From assembly GCA_005893265.1 (NCBI GenBank), contig VBOX01000014.1, forward strand, positions 1-34,112: a stretch of 34,112 nucleotides of DNA, given 5' to 3'. The stretch is from Candidatus Eiseniibacteriota bacterium (lineage in GTDB: Bacteria > Eisenbacteria > RBG-16-71-46 > SZUA-252). The notes beneath the pieces were generated by a model, which was not told the origin of the DNA, did no database searches, and was given only the letters and a program-made list of their open reading frames with translations. The translations under genes and the position numbers were made by a program. Numbering within the stretch: the stretch's first letter is position 1; every line of letters begins with the position of its first letter. Below, one piece after another: positions 17,087 through 26,258 of the stretch.

Positions 17087-17421
17087 TCATGCCTCGAGCT
17101 CAGCAAGCGCCTCGCCTTCCGTGGGGTCGATGGTGAGGAAGCGATCGAGGTTCAGCAGGGTCACGACCGAGTGCACCGCCGGGGAGAGAGCGACCAGGCG
17201 CACCGTTCCGGCCTGCTCCTGAAACTGTTCCACCAGCACGAGGAGGGCCCCGATGCCGCTGGATCCCATGAACGAGACCTGAGCCAGGTTCAAGATGAGA
17301 TTCTGGCCATTCGCGAGATCTCCAAGTCGTTGCTCATCGTAGCCCCCCTTCGCTCTCGATCATCGGTAATCTCCCCACCAAATTGAACAGCGACAAAGGA
17401 GTAACCCCGTTCCTCTCCCAG
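17087..17421 (-). pseudogene. STAS-domain anti-sigma-factor antagonist, split by a frameshift at a G6 tract
   Basis: The C-terminal part (from about 17342 down to 17087) matches SpoIIAA-like STAS proteins: Leu-Ile-Leu-Asn-Leu-Ala-Gln-Val-Ser-Phe-Met-Gly-Ser-Ser-Gly-Ile-Gly. The Asp that usually precedes Ser-Ser-Gly is Gly here. The first strands (Tyr-Ser-Phe-Val-Ala-Val-Gln-Phe-Gly-Gly-Glu-Ile-Thr) lie in a different frame just upstream. The two join perfectly if the frame slips by -1 at the G6 run (C6 at 17343-17348 on the plus strand), giving an ordinary STAS of about 110 residues. The first frame has no ATG, GTG or TTG; a CTG at 17421 is the only candidate. Sequencing error, decay, phase variation or programmed slippage are all possible. 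Confidence 0.65.
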
Positions 17422-17445
17422 TGTCCTACGCCCTTCCCAGCTTCC

Positions 17446-19527
17446 TCACTGTGATACATGGCGGGTCTCCGGCTCCCGGGTGCGGATCATGAGGGGGTCC
17501 CAATCCAGGACGGTGATGTTTCCCAGCTCCGTTCCAGGGTGGTAGGCGACCTCCCTCATCGTCCGATAGATGATGTCGAGCCCAAGGCCGCGGCCGCGTT
17601 TCCGGGCCGCCGGGTTTCGAAAGTTCGTGGGTTTCCAGGATTCCGGTCGGAAGGGTTTGCCCCGATCGCGGATGAGAAAAGATCCGCGCGGAGACGTGAT
17701 GCCGTTTCCGGACCCAGAAATCCACCAGAGCTCGAAGGTTTGGGTGGCATCCTCGTCATATCCGTGTTCCACGACGTTGGCGCACGCCTCGTAGAGGGCG
17801 AGGTTCAACATTTCGACGGCCGAGTTCGGCAGTCCGCGTAGGATTTCCGATTGCTCAAGCCACTCGTCCACCCGGTTCAGGGCGTCGAAATCCGCCTGGA
17901 GTCGCAGACAGGTCCCGCGCTCTTCCGCCAACGCGAAGCGGCGAAGGGCCGCCGCGGCGTCAGAGACGGAATCCCCAGCCCGCGTCGCGATCAGCCGCTC
18001 CGGATCGGGGGCGTTCTCACGGCTCACGATGAGCACCGTTTCGTCGTCCATCGGCAGGGCGTCTCCCCGCCATCCGCCTACGGTGCCGTGCAGCCTGTCC
18101 AGGACCTCGCGAGCCCCGGCGCGGGCCGCGTCGAGCACGACCCTCTCCATCCGCTCGAAGCCGAATTGTTCCTGATCCTTCGGGGCGACCGTCTCGTTGA
18201 TCCCGTCCGTGAATTGGACGAGGACATCCCCCGTTGCCAGATGAAGGACCGAGTCCTCCAGCGTCCCCCGGATTGCGCCTCCGCGAATCGCTCCGAGCGG
18301 GATGCCCTTGGACCGGAACCACTCCACGAGCCCGGCGTCCCTCCGATAAACAAGGGTGGGGTTGTGCCCGGCCGAGGAGTAGACCAGCCGGCCCGATTCG
18401 GGATCGAGAACACCGTAGAACATCGTGACGAAGTTGCCGCGCTGGAGAATCTCCCCAAGACGCTCATCGAGAGCGACCAGAAGGGAGGCGGGGGAAGGGT
18501 GAGTCGAGTGGTACGCCCGGAGCAGGGAGAAGATCATCGAGGTCACAAGGCATCCGGCGAGACCCTTGCCTGACACGTCCGCGACGGCCAGGGCGATCTT
18601 TCCGTCGGGAAGGGAGAGCACGTCGAAATAGTCCCCTCCGACCTCGGCGGCGGCCCACTGCTCGCCGCTGATGATGAATTCCCCGGCGACCGTCGGCTTC
18701 GACGGAAGGAGCGATCGCTGGATTTGCCGGGCTAGCTCCATCTCGTGAGCAAGCCGTGCGCGTTCCACCATTTCTCCCTGTGCCCGGCGCAGGGCGGAGG
18801 ACATCTCATTGACCGCCTCGGCCAGCAGTCCGAACTCGGTCTTGTCCGCCAGCTTGACGGGCGTGCTCAAGTCTCCTCGTCCGATTCGCTCGATACCGGA
18901 GCGCAGGGTGGCGATGGGGCGGAGAAGGATCGACATCAGAAAGAACGAGGCTGCGAATCCTGTCAGCAGAAAGGCGACAAGGATGAGCGGTTGCTGCTTC
19001 CCGATTTGATTGATGGCCTGCTCGATGTGCGATCGATTCATGCCCACGAGCGCGGTTCCAAGGATGCGCCCGTCGGCGTCGAGTATGGGGGCCGAGACCA
19101 GGAGGATCGTTCCATTGCCCTCCAGCGATTCGTTTCGCCTTCGAGGTGCTGGGAACGGGATACGCCGAAGCCCATTGGGCCACGCGAACCTGGTGCCGAT
19201 GCGCCGAACGTCCGGATGCCCTTGGATGATCCCCGATCGATCCAGTACGACGATCATCGCCAGCTCCCGCTGCCGAGCCTGCATCTCCTTCAGCAAAGGG
19301 GCGAGCACGAGCTCGGGGTAGTCGGTGAGGAGGGCGCTGGAGCTCGCGAGGGCAAGGTTCCGCGCCTCCAGCAAGAGGCGCGTCTCGATCTCGTCCGCGA
19401 GAACGTTTCGCGTCCTGCGCTCCATGACGCCGGTCACCCCCAGCACCGCGAGGGTGGTGAGGACCGCCGCCGTCCCGGCGACGATCCAGCGGATGCTGAA
19501 GACGGGTTTGCCAACGGTGCGTACCAT
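17446..19527 (-). CDS. Membrane-bound SpoIIE/RsbU-type phosphatase with sensor, HAMP and C-terminal RsbW-like kinase domain
   Basis: The 693-residue protein has a transmembrane helix at about 13-33, an extracytoplasmic sensor region at about 35-178, and a second helix at about 180-203. HAMP lies at about 200-255 and a PP2C-type SpoIIE domain at about 265-505, with metal-binding Asp in Gly-Gly-Asp-Tyr-Phe-Asp, Val-Ala-Asp-Val-Ser-Gly-Lys-Gly and Phe-Thr-Asp-Gly. A HATPase_c domain of RsbW/SpoIIAB type at about 545-690 has Glu-Ala-Cys-Ala-Asn-Val-Val-Glu-His-Gly and Arg-Gly-Leu-Gly-Leu-Asp. Such proteins dephosphorylate and phosphorylate STAS antagonists, and a STAS gene lies directly downstream. 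The start overlaps the preceding stop as TGATG. Confidence 0.92.
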   Translation of the reverse strand: MVRTVGKPVFSIRWIVAGTAAVLTTLAVLGVTGVMERRTRNVLADEIETRLLLEARNLALASSSALLTDYPELVLAPLLKEMQARQRELAMIVVLDRSGIIQGHPDVRRIGTRFAWPNGLRRIPFPAPRRRNESLEGNGTILLVSAPILDADGRILGTALVGMNRSHIEQAINQIGKQQPLILVAFLLTGFAASFFLMSILLRPIATLRSGIERIGRGDLSTPVKLADKTEFGLLAEAVNEMSSALRRAQGEMVERARLAHEMELARQIQRSLLPSKPTVAGEFIISGEQWAAAEVGGDYFDVLSLPDGKIALAVADVSGKGLAGCLVTSMIFSLLRAYHSTHPSPASLLVALDERLGEILQRGNFVTMFYGVLDPESGRLVYSSAGHNPTLVYRRDAGLVEWFRSKGIPLGAIRGGAIRGTLEDSVLHLATGDVLVQFTDGINETVAPKDQEQFGFERMERVVLDAARAGAREVLDRLHGTVGGWRGDALPMDDETVLIVSRENAPDPERLIATRAGDSVSDAAAALRRFALAEERGTCLRLQADFDALNRVDEWLEQSEILRGLPNSAVEMLNLALYEACANVVEHGYDEDATQTFELWWISGSGNGITSPRGSFLIRDRGKPFRPESWKPTNFRNPAARKRGRGLGLDIIYRTMREVAYHPGTELGNITVLDWDPLMIRTREPETRHVSQ

Positions 19528-21368
19528 CAGCGGTCCTCGCCCGTGAGCTCGCGTGTCCGCGCCTGTTGCGTGCGGGCGCGGGCGATGTAGCTGGCCGCGC
19601 GCGTGTCGGTCGGGTCCATCTGGAGCGCCTTCTGCCAATAGGACATCGCATCGTCAAGCTTGCCTGAGGCGAAGAACTCCATGCCTCGGATGAGGTATTC
19701 GCGTTTCAGGTACTCCGCGAGCCTCTTGTAGCCCGGGTCCATGGACCACGCGAGCTCCCAGTACCGGAGGGCGTCATCGACCCGGCGCTCCGACATCGCG
19801 GCCAGGCCGGCCGTGTACAGTTTCTCGACCTCCCGCTGACGTTCCGGAGAAAGTCGCGGCTTTTCCGGGACCGGGGCCGCGGCACGGTGGGATTCAACCT
19901 CCACGCGCCGCTCCGGCGCTCCGGCGCTCTTCCTGGAGGAAGTCTTCCCAATCGCGTGAGCCCCGGCGACGGTAGGGCTCGTGTCCGGGGAATTCGCTGC
20001 CGTGGTGTCCGAATCGCTCCGGGCTTGCCTCCGGAGAATCACGCCCCGTGCGGCAAGGCGGTCTCCCGCGATCCGGGCGCGGACCTGTCCCGCCACGGCG
20101 GCCGTGTCGTCCGGAGCGATCGCGACGGCGCGCCCGAATGCCGCGGCAGCCGAGGCGTAGTCACCATGGGCCTCGAGCTGGCGCCCCTTCTCGCGGTGGC
20201 ACAGCGCTTCGAGCGCCCGCGCCTCCAGTTGGCCGGGGTAGAGGATCGCGATCGTCGCGAGGACCTCCAGAGCTTTGTCGAAGTCGGAGTCAGCCTGGGC
20301 GGCCTTCGCCCGCGCGAGCAGATCCTCGAGCTGCTGGGTCTGGCGTATCTGAAACGCTTCGTCGAGCTTCGCCTGAATGTCCGCTTCCTGGGCGCGTGAG
20401 GCCGCCTCCCGCTGCTGCGCCAACGTGCGCCCGAGGGATCGGGAGATGCCGACGCGATGGACGCTCGAGAGGTCCCCATCCCCGAAGGCGTAGTCCACGA
20501 CGAAATCGCGCCAGGCGACGGCCATGCCCGCGGCCAGACGGCCGCCGTTTATGCCGGTTCGGATCCCGAGGAGAGGGTGCACCCGAACTTCGAGGCCGGC
20601 GTGCACCTTGGTCGTGACCGCCCGAGACTTCTCGAGGTCCAGGGTGAAGAGCGCCGGCCGACCGGCGATGGATGGGTGCTGGTAGGAGAACCCTGTTCGA
20701 ATCACGCTAGGATCGTGGACGCTTTCCTGGTCCAGGCGGATGGATGGTTGAACGACGTTTCGGACGGAGACGCCCCAGGTGAGGCGCTCCATCCACTCCG
20801 CGGGGGTTCGCAGCAAGGCCGAGGGGCGCGCCAGAACGCCCAGATCGGCGCCGAGGCCGCTCCCGCTGAAGCCGGCCAGACTCTGACGCTGGAGCTTCAC
20901 CGTTCCCCCGACGCTGACGGCTTCCGAAACGGGTCTCCCGAAACCCAGGGCGATCTCGGTCTCCGAGTTCGAGAGGTTGTCGCCCAGGAGAACATTTCCG
21001 TCGTCGCGGCTCTCGATTCCGTCGATTCCGAAATGGCGGACCGAAATTCCCGCCGTGCCCCACCGCCAGCTCGGAAGCACGACGGAGAGGTAGTCCTCTC
21101 GCGACTCGAGATCGACGTACCCGGAGTGGGTGGCCTGGAGCTCCAGACGCTGAATGAGGCCCAGACCGCCCGCGTTCCAGATCATCGCGCTCGCGTCGTC
21201 CGCGACGCCGACGAAGGCGCCCCCCATGCCGAGCGCGCGGTTGCCCGCGCCCGACGCGAAGATGGATCGTGTCCCGCCGTCCTCGGCCGCATGGGCGACT
21301 GAGATCCCTGAGAGCAGTACGGCCAGTGGGTAGATCCATCTCGCCCATCGCACCGTGGTCGGTCTCAT
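19527..21368 (-). CDS. PorV/UPF0164-like outer-membrane barrel protein with TPR repeats
   Basis: The 613-residue protein starts with a signal peptide (about 1-27, ending Ala-His-Ala). A PorV/PorQ-like region follows, with the family opening Ala-Gly-Asn-Arg-Ala-Leu-Gly-Met-Gly-Gly-Ala-Phe-Val-Gly-Val-Ala-Asp-Asp and alternating beta-strand sequence to about residue 315. TPR-like helices lie at about 320-445, a Ser/Thr/Pro/Ala-rich linker at about 445-510, and further TPRs at about 515-605 (Met-Asp-Pro-Gly-Tyr and Met-Asp-Pro-Thr-Asp turns). PorV proteins are outer-membrane partners of type IX secretion and surface attachment; here the TPRs would be periplasmic. The start overlaps the giant gene's stop by 4 bases (ATGA), and the end overlaps the phosphatase start. 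Confidence 0.85.
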   Translation of the reverse strand: MRPTTVRWARWIYPLAVLLSGISVAHAAEDGGTRSIFASGAGNRALGMGGAFVGVADDASAMIWNAGGLGLIQRLELQATHSGYVDLESREDYLSVVLPSWRWGTAGISVRHFGIDGIESRDDGNVLLGDNLSNSETEIALGFGRPVSEAVSVGGTVKLQRQSLAGFSGSGLGADLGVLARPSALLRTPAEWMERLTWGVSVRNVVQPSIRLDQESVHDPSVIRTGFSYQHPSIAGRPALFTLDLEKSRAVTTKVHAGLEVRVHPLLGIRTGINGGRLAAGMAVAWRDFVVDYAFGDGDLSSVHRVGISRSLGRTLAQQREAASRAQEADIQAKLDEAFQIRQTQQLEDLLARAKAAQADSDFDKALEVLATIAILYPGQLEARALEALCHREKGRQLEAHGDYASAAAAFGRAVAIAPDDTAAVAGQVRARIAGDRLAARGVILRRQARSDSDTTAANSPDTSPTVAGAHAIGKTSSRKSAGAPERRVEVESHRAAAPVPEKPRLSPERQREVEKLYTAGLAAMSERRVDDALRYWELAWSMDPGYKRLAEYLKREYLIRGMEFFASGKLDDAMSYWQKALQMDPTDTRAASYIARARTQQARTRELTGEDR

Positions 21369-24300
21369 CGGACGACGGCCACCTTGCGGCGCACGCGCTC
21401 TCGGGAACCGTCGGCGAACGTGACCGTGAGCTCCGCGACGTAGACGCCGTTTCGGACGACGCTGCCGTTCCCATTCCGCCCGTCCCAGAGATCGCTCTGG
21501 TTCATCCCTGCCAGGCGCGCGGCATCGAGAAGCAACGTCGCGACCCCGTCGCCGGCCGGCGTGTAGATCTTGAGCGTCACCCGGCCCGGGTCGCGGAGGT
21601 AGTAGGCAAACGCGGTCGCACCGCGCCCTGCCGCGAACGGGTTCGGAAAGTTCGAGTAGCTGTCATGTAGGGTGGCGGTGGCGAACACTCCGGCACCGGT
21701 CCATATGGGAAACGCGACGGTTTGGGCCGGTGCGATCCTAATTTGCAAGAGCGCGCTCGAGGGCTGAACGACGCCGATGCCCGAGGCGTCGCATCCCAGG
21801 CGGAAGCTCGAGGGATATCCTGTGACCGCCGTGATCCAGCGCACCTCCAGCGTGATGGTTCCCGGCGGAACGCGCAAGGGCGTGGGTGCCGGAATCACCG
21901 AGAGGGTGGAGTCGGGCAGGAGGGCGCCGCTTTGTGCCCAAAGGGTGCCCTGCCGGTAGATCTCCACGCGCGTCGCGGCGCTACCCACGGGGACCGCGGC
22001 CTCCTGCTGGTCGGAGGCGCGGAATACCAGGTGGTCGACCAGGATCGAGTCCGAGCCTTGAGGGGCGGTGTTGTTCAGGGTCAGGTGGCCGGCCACAACC
22101 GTACGGCCGTCCGGTGCCACGGCCGCCGGCATCTGGCTCACCAGATCCACGAGAAGCTCCCGCGGAGGTGACTCGAGGCGGCAGAGGCCGGACACAAGAG
22201 GCAGCTCTGAGCCGGCGCTCGGCGCTTCGGCGACCGCGGTTCCCAGATTCGCGTCTTCCGCGTGGATCCCGTCCGAGAAGATCATGAACTCGATCGATCC
22301 CACCGGCGCCGCCGCGGAAAAATCGGCGACCAGCTCGACGGCGACGCTGTCGTAAGGCTCGAGCAGGGGGCGTGGAAGCGGAATGGTCACGCTGCCTCCT
22401 GAAGAGGGCGGATTCGTTACCTCGGCCATGGGCACGCCGTTCCAGATCACGGCAACCCGGCTGAGATAGGTCGAAGGCACCAGGGGGCGGCGGGATTCGT
22501 CCCGGCACTGGATCGTCAAATCATCGATCGCGATCCGCGCGGTGCCGGCGGAGCCCGGATGGCGCAGCGTGACGCTCATCGCCCGCACATCGGCGGTCCC
22601 GACCGTGGACCTCTGCGGGAAGAGGGGAGTTCCCTCGACGCGGAGCGTATCCGCCCGACCCTCCACGACAACCGTGTTTCCCGTGACCTGGCCGCCGGCG
22701 TAGACCGCCGGAACGGGATCGCGGGTGTTCGCGTCCCGCGCGTCAAACGTGGGCGGATCGAGGAGACGGAGGCGGACCGCTCCCAGCGGGCTTCCGCTCG
22801 AGACGTCGCCGCGGATGAAGAGATCCACCAGCGCATTCGCGGGAACGTTGAGCGGCAGACTCAGCGTCAAGGCGAGCGCGGGACCGTCGCTCGGCGAGAG
22901 CACCCGGGCGGCCAGAAGTTGAAACGGTGTCTCGACGCGCAGGAAGCTGAGGAAATCCGCAGGCCTCGGAACCGCCGCGCCGTTCGTGTCCTCGACCACC
23001 ACCGAGAAGCCGAAGACGCGGACATCGGACGTAATGCCCGCGACCCCTGGGCTCTCGAGGCGCACGCGCAGAAGCTCGACGCCGGCCTGGCCCCGCCCGA
23101 CACGGTGGACAACGACCGTGTCGGCGGCAACGTCGATCTCGGTTGCCTGTGACCCCACCCGCGCCACCGCGGTCAAAACCGGATAGGTTCCGCCTTGCAG
23201 TGCGACCGAGACCGGCGCGCCGCTCAAAGCGTCCCGCGCCGAGAAGACGGTGCTGTCGGTGATCGCGAGCCGGAACGCGGGCACCGTCGTGGACGACGCG
23301 ATGTCGAGCGCGATGGTGAGTGCCGCGCTTTCCCCCGCGGGTATCGAGACGGGGGAGGCGAACGTCAGGTCGATCTCAGTGCCCGAAGACTCGATCGAGG
23401 ACTTGCGCAGGACTACTTCCGCTCCGTTGCTCACGACGACCTGGCTCACGATGGAGGAAGGGACGATCCCGGCTCCGGTGCCGTTCTCGACCTGCACGCG
23501 CAGCCCGAGGAGACGAACGGGGGACGACTCGGGACCGCCGGGGTTGTTGAAGATGAGCGTCATCGCGGCGACGTCGGTCTGTCCGCCGTTGACCGATGCG
23601 GGCAAGGACGAGGTCGCCGTGAAGTCCAGGCTCTGGGTCCTGGTGAACACCTGGTGCGTGTTCGAAGAAGTGGGGAGGGAATTGCGCGGGGCACCGCTGG
23701 GCGAACCGGTTCCTCCGGCGCTTCCCGTCAGCCGCACGTCGCCGGCGCCGGCAGCCGTGTAGACCCAGAGGAACGAGTCCTGAGCGCCGGGTGCCAAGTC
23801 AAAGGACGGCGGAGACGGACCAGAGACGGGGGTGAGGCTCCCGCTCCCGGCGGGGGAAAGGGCCGAAGGCGCGATACCGTTCACCGACTCGCTGCCGGCG
23901 TTTCGCACGATCATGATCGCATTCACCGTCTGCCCGATCGTGCTGGCGTGCGGCAGGATCTCGATCGAGGCAAGGAGCGGCGCATTGCTCAGGAGAACGC
24001 CGTTTGGAGCCGCGACCGGGCCATCCAGCGGCCCGTCGTTTCCGGAGCCCACGGTCACGCCGCCGATGGGTATTGCGAGGCGGACGGTGGCGGAATCGGC
24101 GGGAGAGGCGGAAACCGTCAGCGACACGAAGAGCCGCGCTCCCGCGCCGGCCAGCGCCTCTGCGAGCACCGCGCTTTGCCAGTGATCCGCCTGCCAGGTC
24201 AGCGGTCCGAGATCACGATCGTCCCCGGATCCGGGCGTGAACTGACCATCCCCGCCGTCACCCCATAGGCGGAGCTCGGCGATGTCGCCGGGGCCGCCTG

Positions 24301-26017
24301 TTCCAAGATTGACGAGGCGTAGCCCGTCGAGGACGTCGTCGTCGTAACCGTTCCGGGGGAGGAGGAGATCCATGACCCGCGCCGGGCCCTCGCCGCGACC
24401 GAGGGTCGTCGCAGGAGTTTCAAAAACCGCGATTTGTGCCGCGACCATTCCGTCGACGGTGATTCGGGCGCCGGAGTCGAGCGGCCAGTTCGCGAAAATG
24501 CGGGTGGAGTCGTCAAAACGGACCTGCGACGCTCCGCGAACCGAGACGGAAAGGACGTCCCCGTCTCTTGCGTCGGAGAGGGACAAATCACCGGTCAGGA
24601 AGAGCTCCCCTTTCTTGCCCGGCGCGAGCGGCCAGGCCAGGCCGCCAAAATGCGCCTCGCCATCCATGAAGCGCGCCGTTCCGAGGAGCGGATCCTCCGC
24701 GAGGCTGCCCAGCACCCCGTCACCGTTTCCGTCGAACCGCAGCGCCAGTTGGCCGAGCTCGGAGTCCAGTTCAGGGATCGACCCGGGACCCGACGCTTCA
24801 TTGGTGAAGGCGAACTCGGAGAGCGTACGTGAGTTCGCGTACGAGTTTTCGACGACGATGTGCGCCAGCGGCACGTCCCTCCGCCCCGGAGACGCGGACT
24901 GAGACGGAACGGGCGCCGCGGCCAGCGTGATCCGATCGGCGGTGCTGATGTCGAGGGGATACGGGTTGTCCACGATCCGATCGAGCGGACCGTCATTCGC
25001 GCTCGCCATCCCGACACCGACGTCCGGTGGGGGCGGAAGCGCGAGGCGGATCGTATTCGCGTCTGTGGCGAAGTCACCGAGATCGACCGAGAAGAAAACA
25101 CGGAGGCCGCCGGACGTCACATTCTGCGAGATCCCGGTGAGCTGCCAGCGGTCCCCGGTGAAGAGAAGCTTTCCGAGGAGTTGATCCGAGGTCGGATCGA
25201 ACTGGGAGTCTCCGTTGTCCGCCCATGCACCGACCGCCGCGATGTCCGATCCGGCCTTCGCGGTCCCTTCGTTGATGATGGCCAGCTTTTCGAGTCGATC
25301 CGCCTTGTATCCGTTCGGTGGAAGCAAGACATCGAAGGCGAGGTTATCGATCGAACCCGCCAGGAGCCTTGCAGGCCCAACCGCCACGACCGGCATCTGT
25401 GCCGCGGAGGCGCCATCCAGGACGATCGATCCCGCCGGTTCGACCGGCCAGGCGTTGTCCGTCGTGGTTGGCTGGCTGAACGTCAAGTCCGATGGGCCCT
25501 GGATGGAGAGATCGAGGTTGTCGCTATCGCGAACGTTTTGGAGGGGAATGTCGGTTACCACGAAGAGCGTAACCGATCCCAACGCCGGGATCGCCACGTT
25601 GAGTGGGGAAAACCGGAGAACGCCGCCGGATGCAGCGGTCTGGGTGAGGGAATCGTCTGCGGCCGGATTGAACGTCTTGTCGCCGTCGTCGAGGTATATG
25701 CGCGGCTGTCCCAGCTCGGCGTCGAGCTTGCTTTGATTGCCCGGCCCCAGAGACTTGTTCGTGAACCGGACCCCCTGTAGCGTCACGGGGAGCGACGTGC
25801 TGATCGTCAGCATGAAGCACAGCGCGTTGGTTTGGCCCGGGAGCAGGGTCTGAAAGGTCTGCGACCCGCTCACCGTGGCGGCGTGCGTGGCGTTGGGTAA
25901 CGCTGCGAGCGCAAGCGAAGAACTAAGGGAAGTGATCGCGACCAGGAGAGTTCTTCCGATCGCGGTCACGCGAGCTGGTCCACCCCGCCCCAACTTGCCG
26001 GTATCACGCTTCCGCAT
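21365..26017 (-). CDS. Giant secreted repeat protein with C-terminal FlgD-like (T9SS-like) domain
   Basis: The 1,550-residue protein has a signal peptide at about 1-49 after a basic start. Two tandem copies of a module of roughly 290 residues follow (about 50-620). Each has Phe-Thr-Asn-(Lys/Glu), Leu-Gly-Gln, an Asp/Asn/Gly-rich calcium-type loop, Leu-Leu-Pro-x-Asn-Gly-Tyr and Asn-Asp-Gly-Pro-Leu-Asp. Then comes a CARDB-like stretch (about 630-740), about four diverged Ig-like repeats of roughly 170 residues, and a C-terminal domain at about 1455-1550. The last has Asn-Phe-Pro-Asn-Pro-Phe and Asn-Gly-Val-Tyr-Val-Ala-Glu-Leu, as in FlgD/T9SS sorting domains. No catalytic motif was found; a surface or adhesive role is likely. 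The ATG at 26017 is chosen because the signal peptide follows it. First gene of the six-gene operon. Confidence 0.82.
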   Translation of the reverse strand: MRKRDTGKLGRGGPARVTAIGRTLLVAITSLSSSLALAALPNATHAATVSGSQTFQTLLPGQTNALCFMLTISTSLPVTLQGVRFTNKSLGPGNQSKLDAELGQPRIYLDDGDKTFNPAADDSLTQTAASGGVLRFSPLNVAIPALGSVTLFVVTDIPLQNVRDSDNLDLSIQGPSDLTFSQPTTTDNAWPVEPAGSIVLDGASAAQMPVVAVGPARLLAGSIDNLAFDVLLPPNGYKADRLEKLAIINEGTAKAGSDIAAVGAWADNGDSQFDPTSDQLLGKLLFTGDRWQLTGISQNVTSGGLRVFFSVDLGDFATDANTIRLALPPPPDVGVGMASANDGPLDRIVDNPYPLDISTADRITLAAAPVPSQSASPGRRDVPLAHIVVENSYANSRTLSEFAFTNEASGPGSIPELDSELGQLALRFDGNGDGVLGSLAEDPLLGTARFMDGEAHFGGLAWPLAPGKKGELFLTGDLSLSDARDGDVLSVSVRGASQVRFDDSTRIFANWPLDSGARITVDGMVAAQIAVFETPATTLGRGEGPARVMDLLLPRNGYDDDVLDGLRLVNLGTGGPGDIAELRLWGDGGDGQFTPGSGDDRDLGPLTWQADHWQSAVLAEALAGAGARLFVSLTVSASPADSATVRLAIPIGGVTVGSGNDGPLDGPVAAPNGVLLSNAPLLASIEILPHASTIGQTVNAIMIVRNAGSESVNGIAPSALSPAGSGSLTPVSGPSPPSFDLAPGAQDSFLWVYTAAGAGDVRLTGSAGGTGSPSGAPRNSLPTSSNTHQVFTRTQSLDFTATSSLPASVNGGQTDVAAMTLIFNNPGGPESSPVRLLGLRVQVENGTGAGIVPSSIVSQVVVSNGAEVVLRKSSIESSGTEIDLTFASPVSIPAGESAALTIALDIASSTTVPAFRLAITDSTVFSARDALSGAPVSVALQGGTYPVLTAVARVGSQATEIDVAADTVVVHRVGRGQAGVELLRVRLESPGVAGITSDVRVFGFSVVVEDTNGAAVPRPADFLSFLRVETPFQLLAARVLSPSDGPALALTLSLPLNVPANALVDLFIRGDVSSGSPLGAVRLRLLDPPTFDARDANTRDPVPAVYAGGQVTGNTVVVEGRADTLRVEGTPLFPQRSTVGTADVRAMSVTLRHPGSAGTARIAIDDLTIQCRDESRRPLVPSTYLSRVAVIWNGVPMAEVTNPPSSGGSVTIPLPRPLLEPYDSVAVELVADFSAAAPVGSIEFMIFSDGIHAEDANLGTAVAEAPSAGSELPLVSGLCRLESPPRELLVDLVSQMPAAVAPDGRTVVAGHLTLNNTAPQGSDSILVDHLVFRASDQQEAAVPVGSAATRVEIYRQGTLWAQSGALLPDSTLSVIPAPTPLRVPPGTITLEVRWITAVTGYPSSFRLGCDASGIGVVQPSSALLQIRIAPAQTVAFPIWTGAGVFATATLHDSYSNFPNPFAAGRGATAFAYYLRDPGRVTLKIYTPAGDGVATLLLDAARLAGMNQSDLWDGRNGNGSVVRNGVYVAELTVTFADGSRERVRRKVAVVR

Positions 26018-26063
26018 AATGAAATAGGTATCGGCTATCGGCTTCGTTGGCTTAAGCGGGATT

Positions 26064-26149
26064 CGATCGAGCCACCCCCCGCCAGTGCCGGTGATAGGCT
26101 CTTTATGTCGAAGATTGACCGTGGCTTTGGCGGCTGGTCCGATCGAGCC
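26064..26149. repeat. Pair of 10-bp direct repeats in the divergent intergenic region
   Basis: CGATCGAGCC occurs at 26064-26073 and 26140-26149 in the 241-base region between the minus-strand giant gene and the plus-strand exported-protein gene. The 76-base spacing is close to seven helical turns. They may be operator sites for shared control, but nothing else supports this and the core CGATCG is common in GC-rich DNA. No convincing sigma70 promoter pair was found in this gap. Confidence 0.25.
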
Positions 26150-26258
26150 GCGGCCCCGGAGTTCGTCAACCGGACCGCGCGGACGTGAAGCCCTTGACGC
26201 AGCATTTCGCTCAAGACGGGGCGAGCTCGCGCCGATTACAAGATGGGAGGCGCGCCCC

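Noticed and set aside
17419-17459. Alternative small ORF starting at the ATG at 17459 on the minus strand as the STAS start
   Set aside because: Its product has no STAS similarity and ends at a stop codon before the conserved region.
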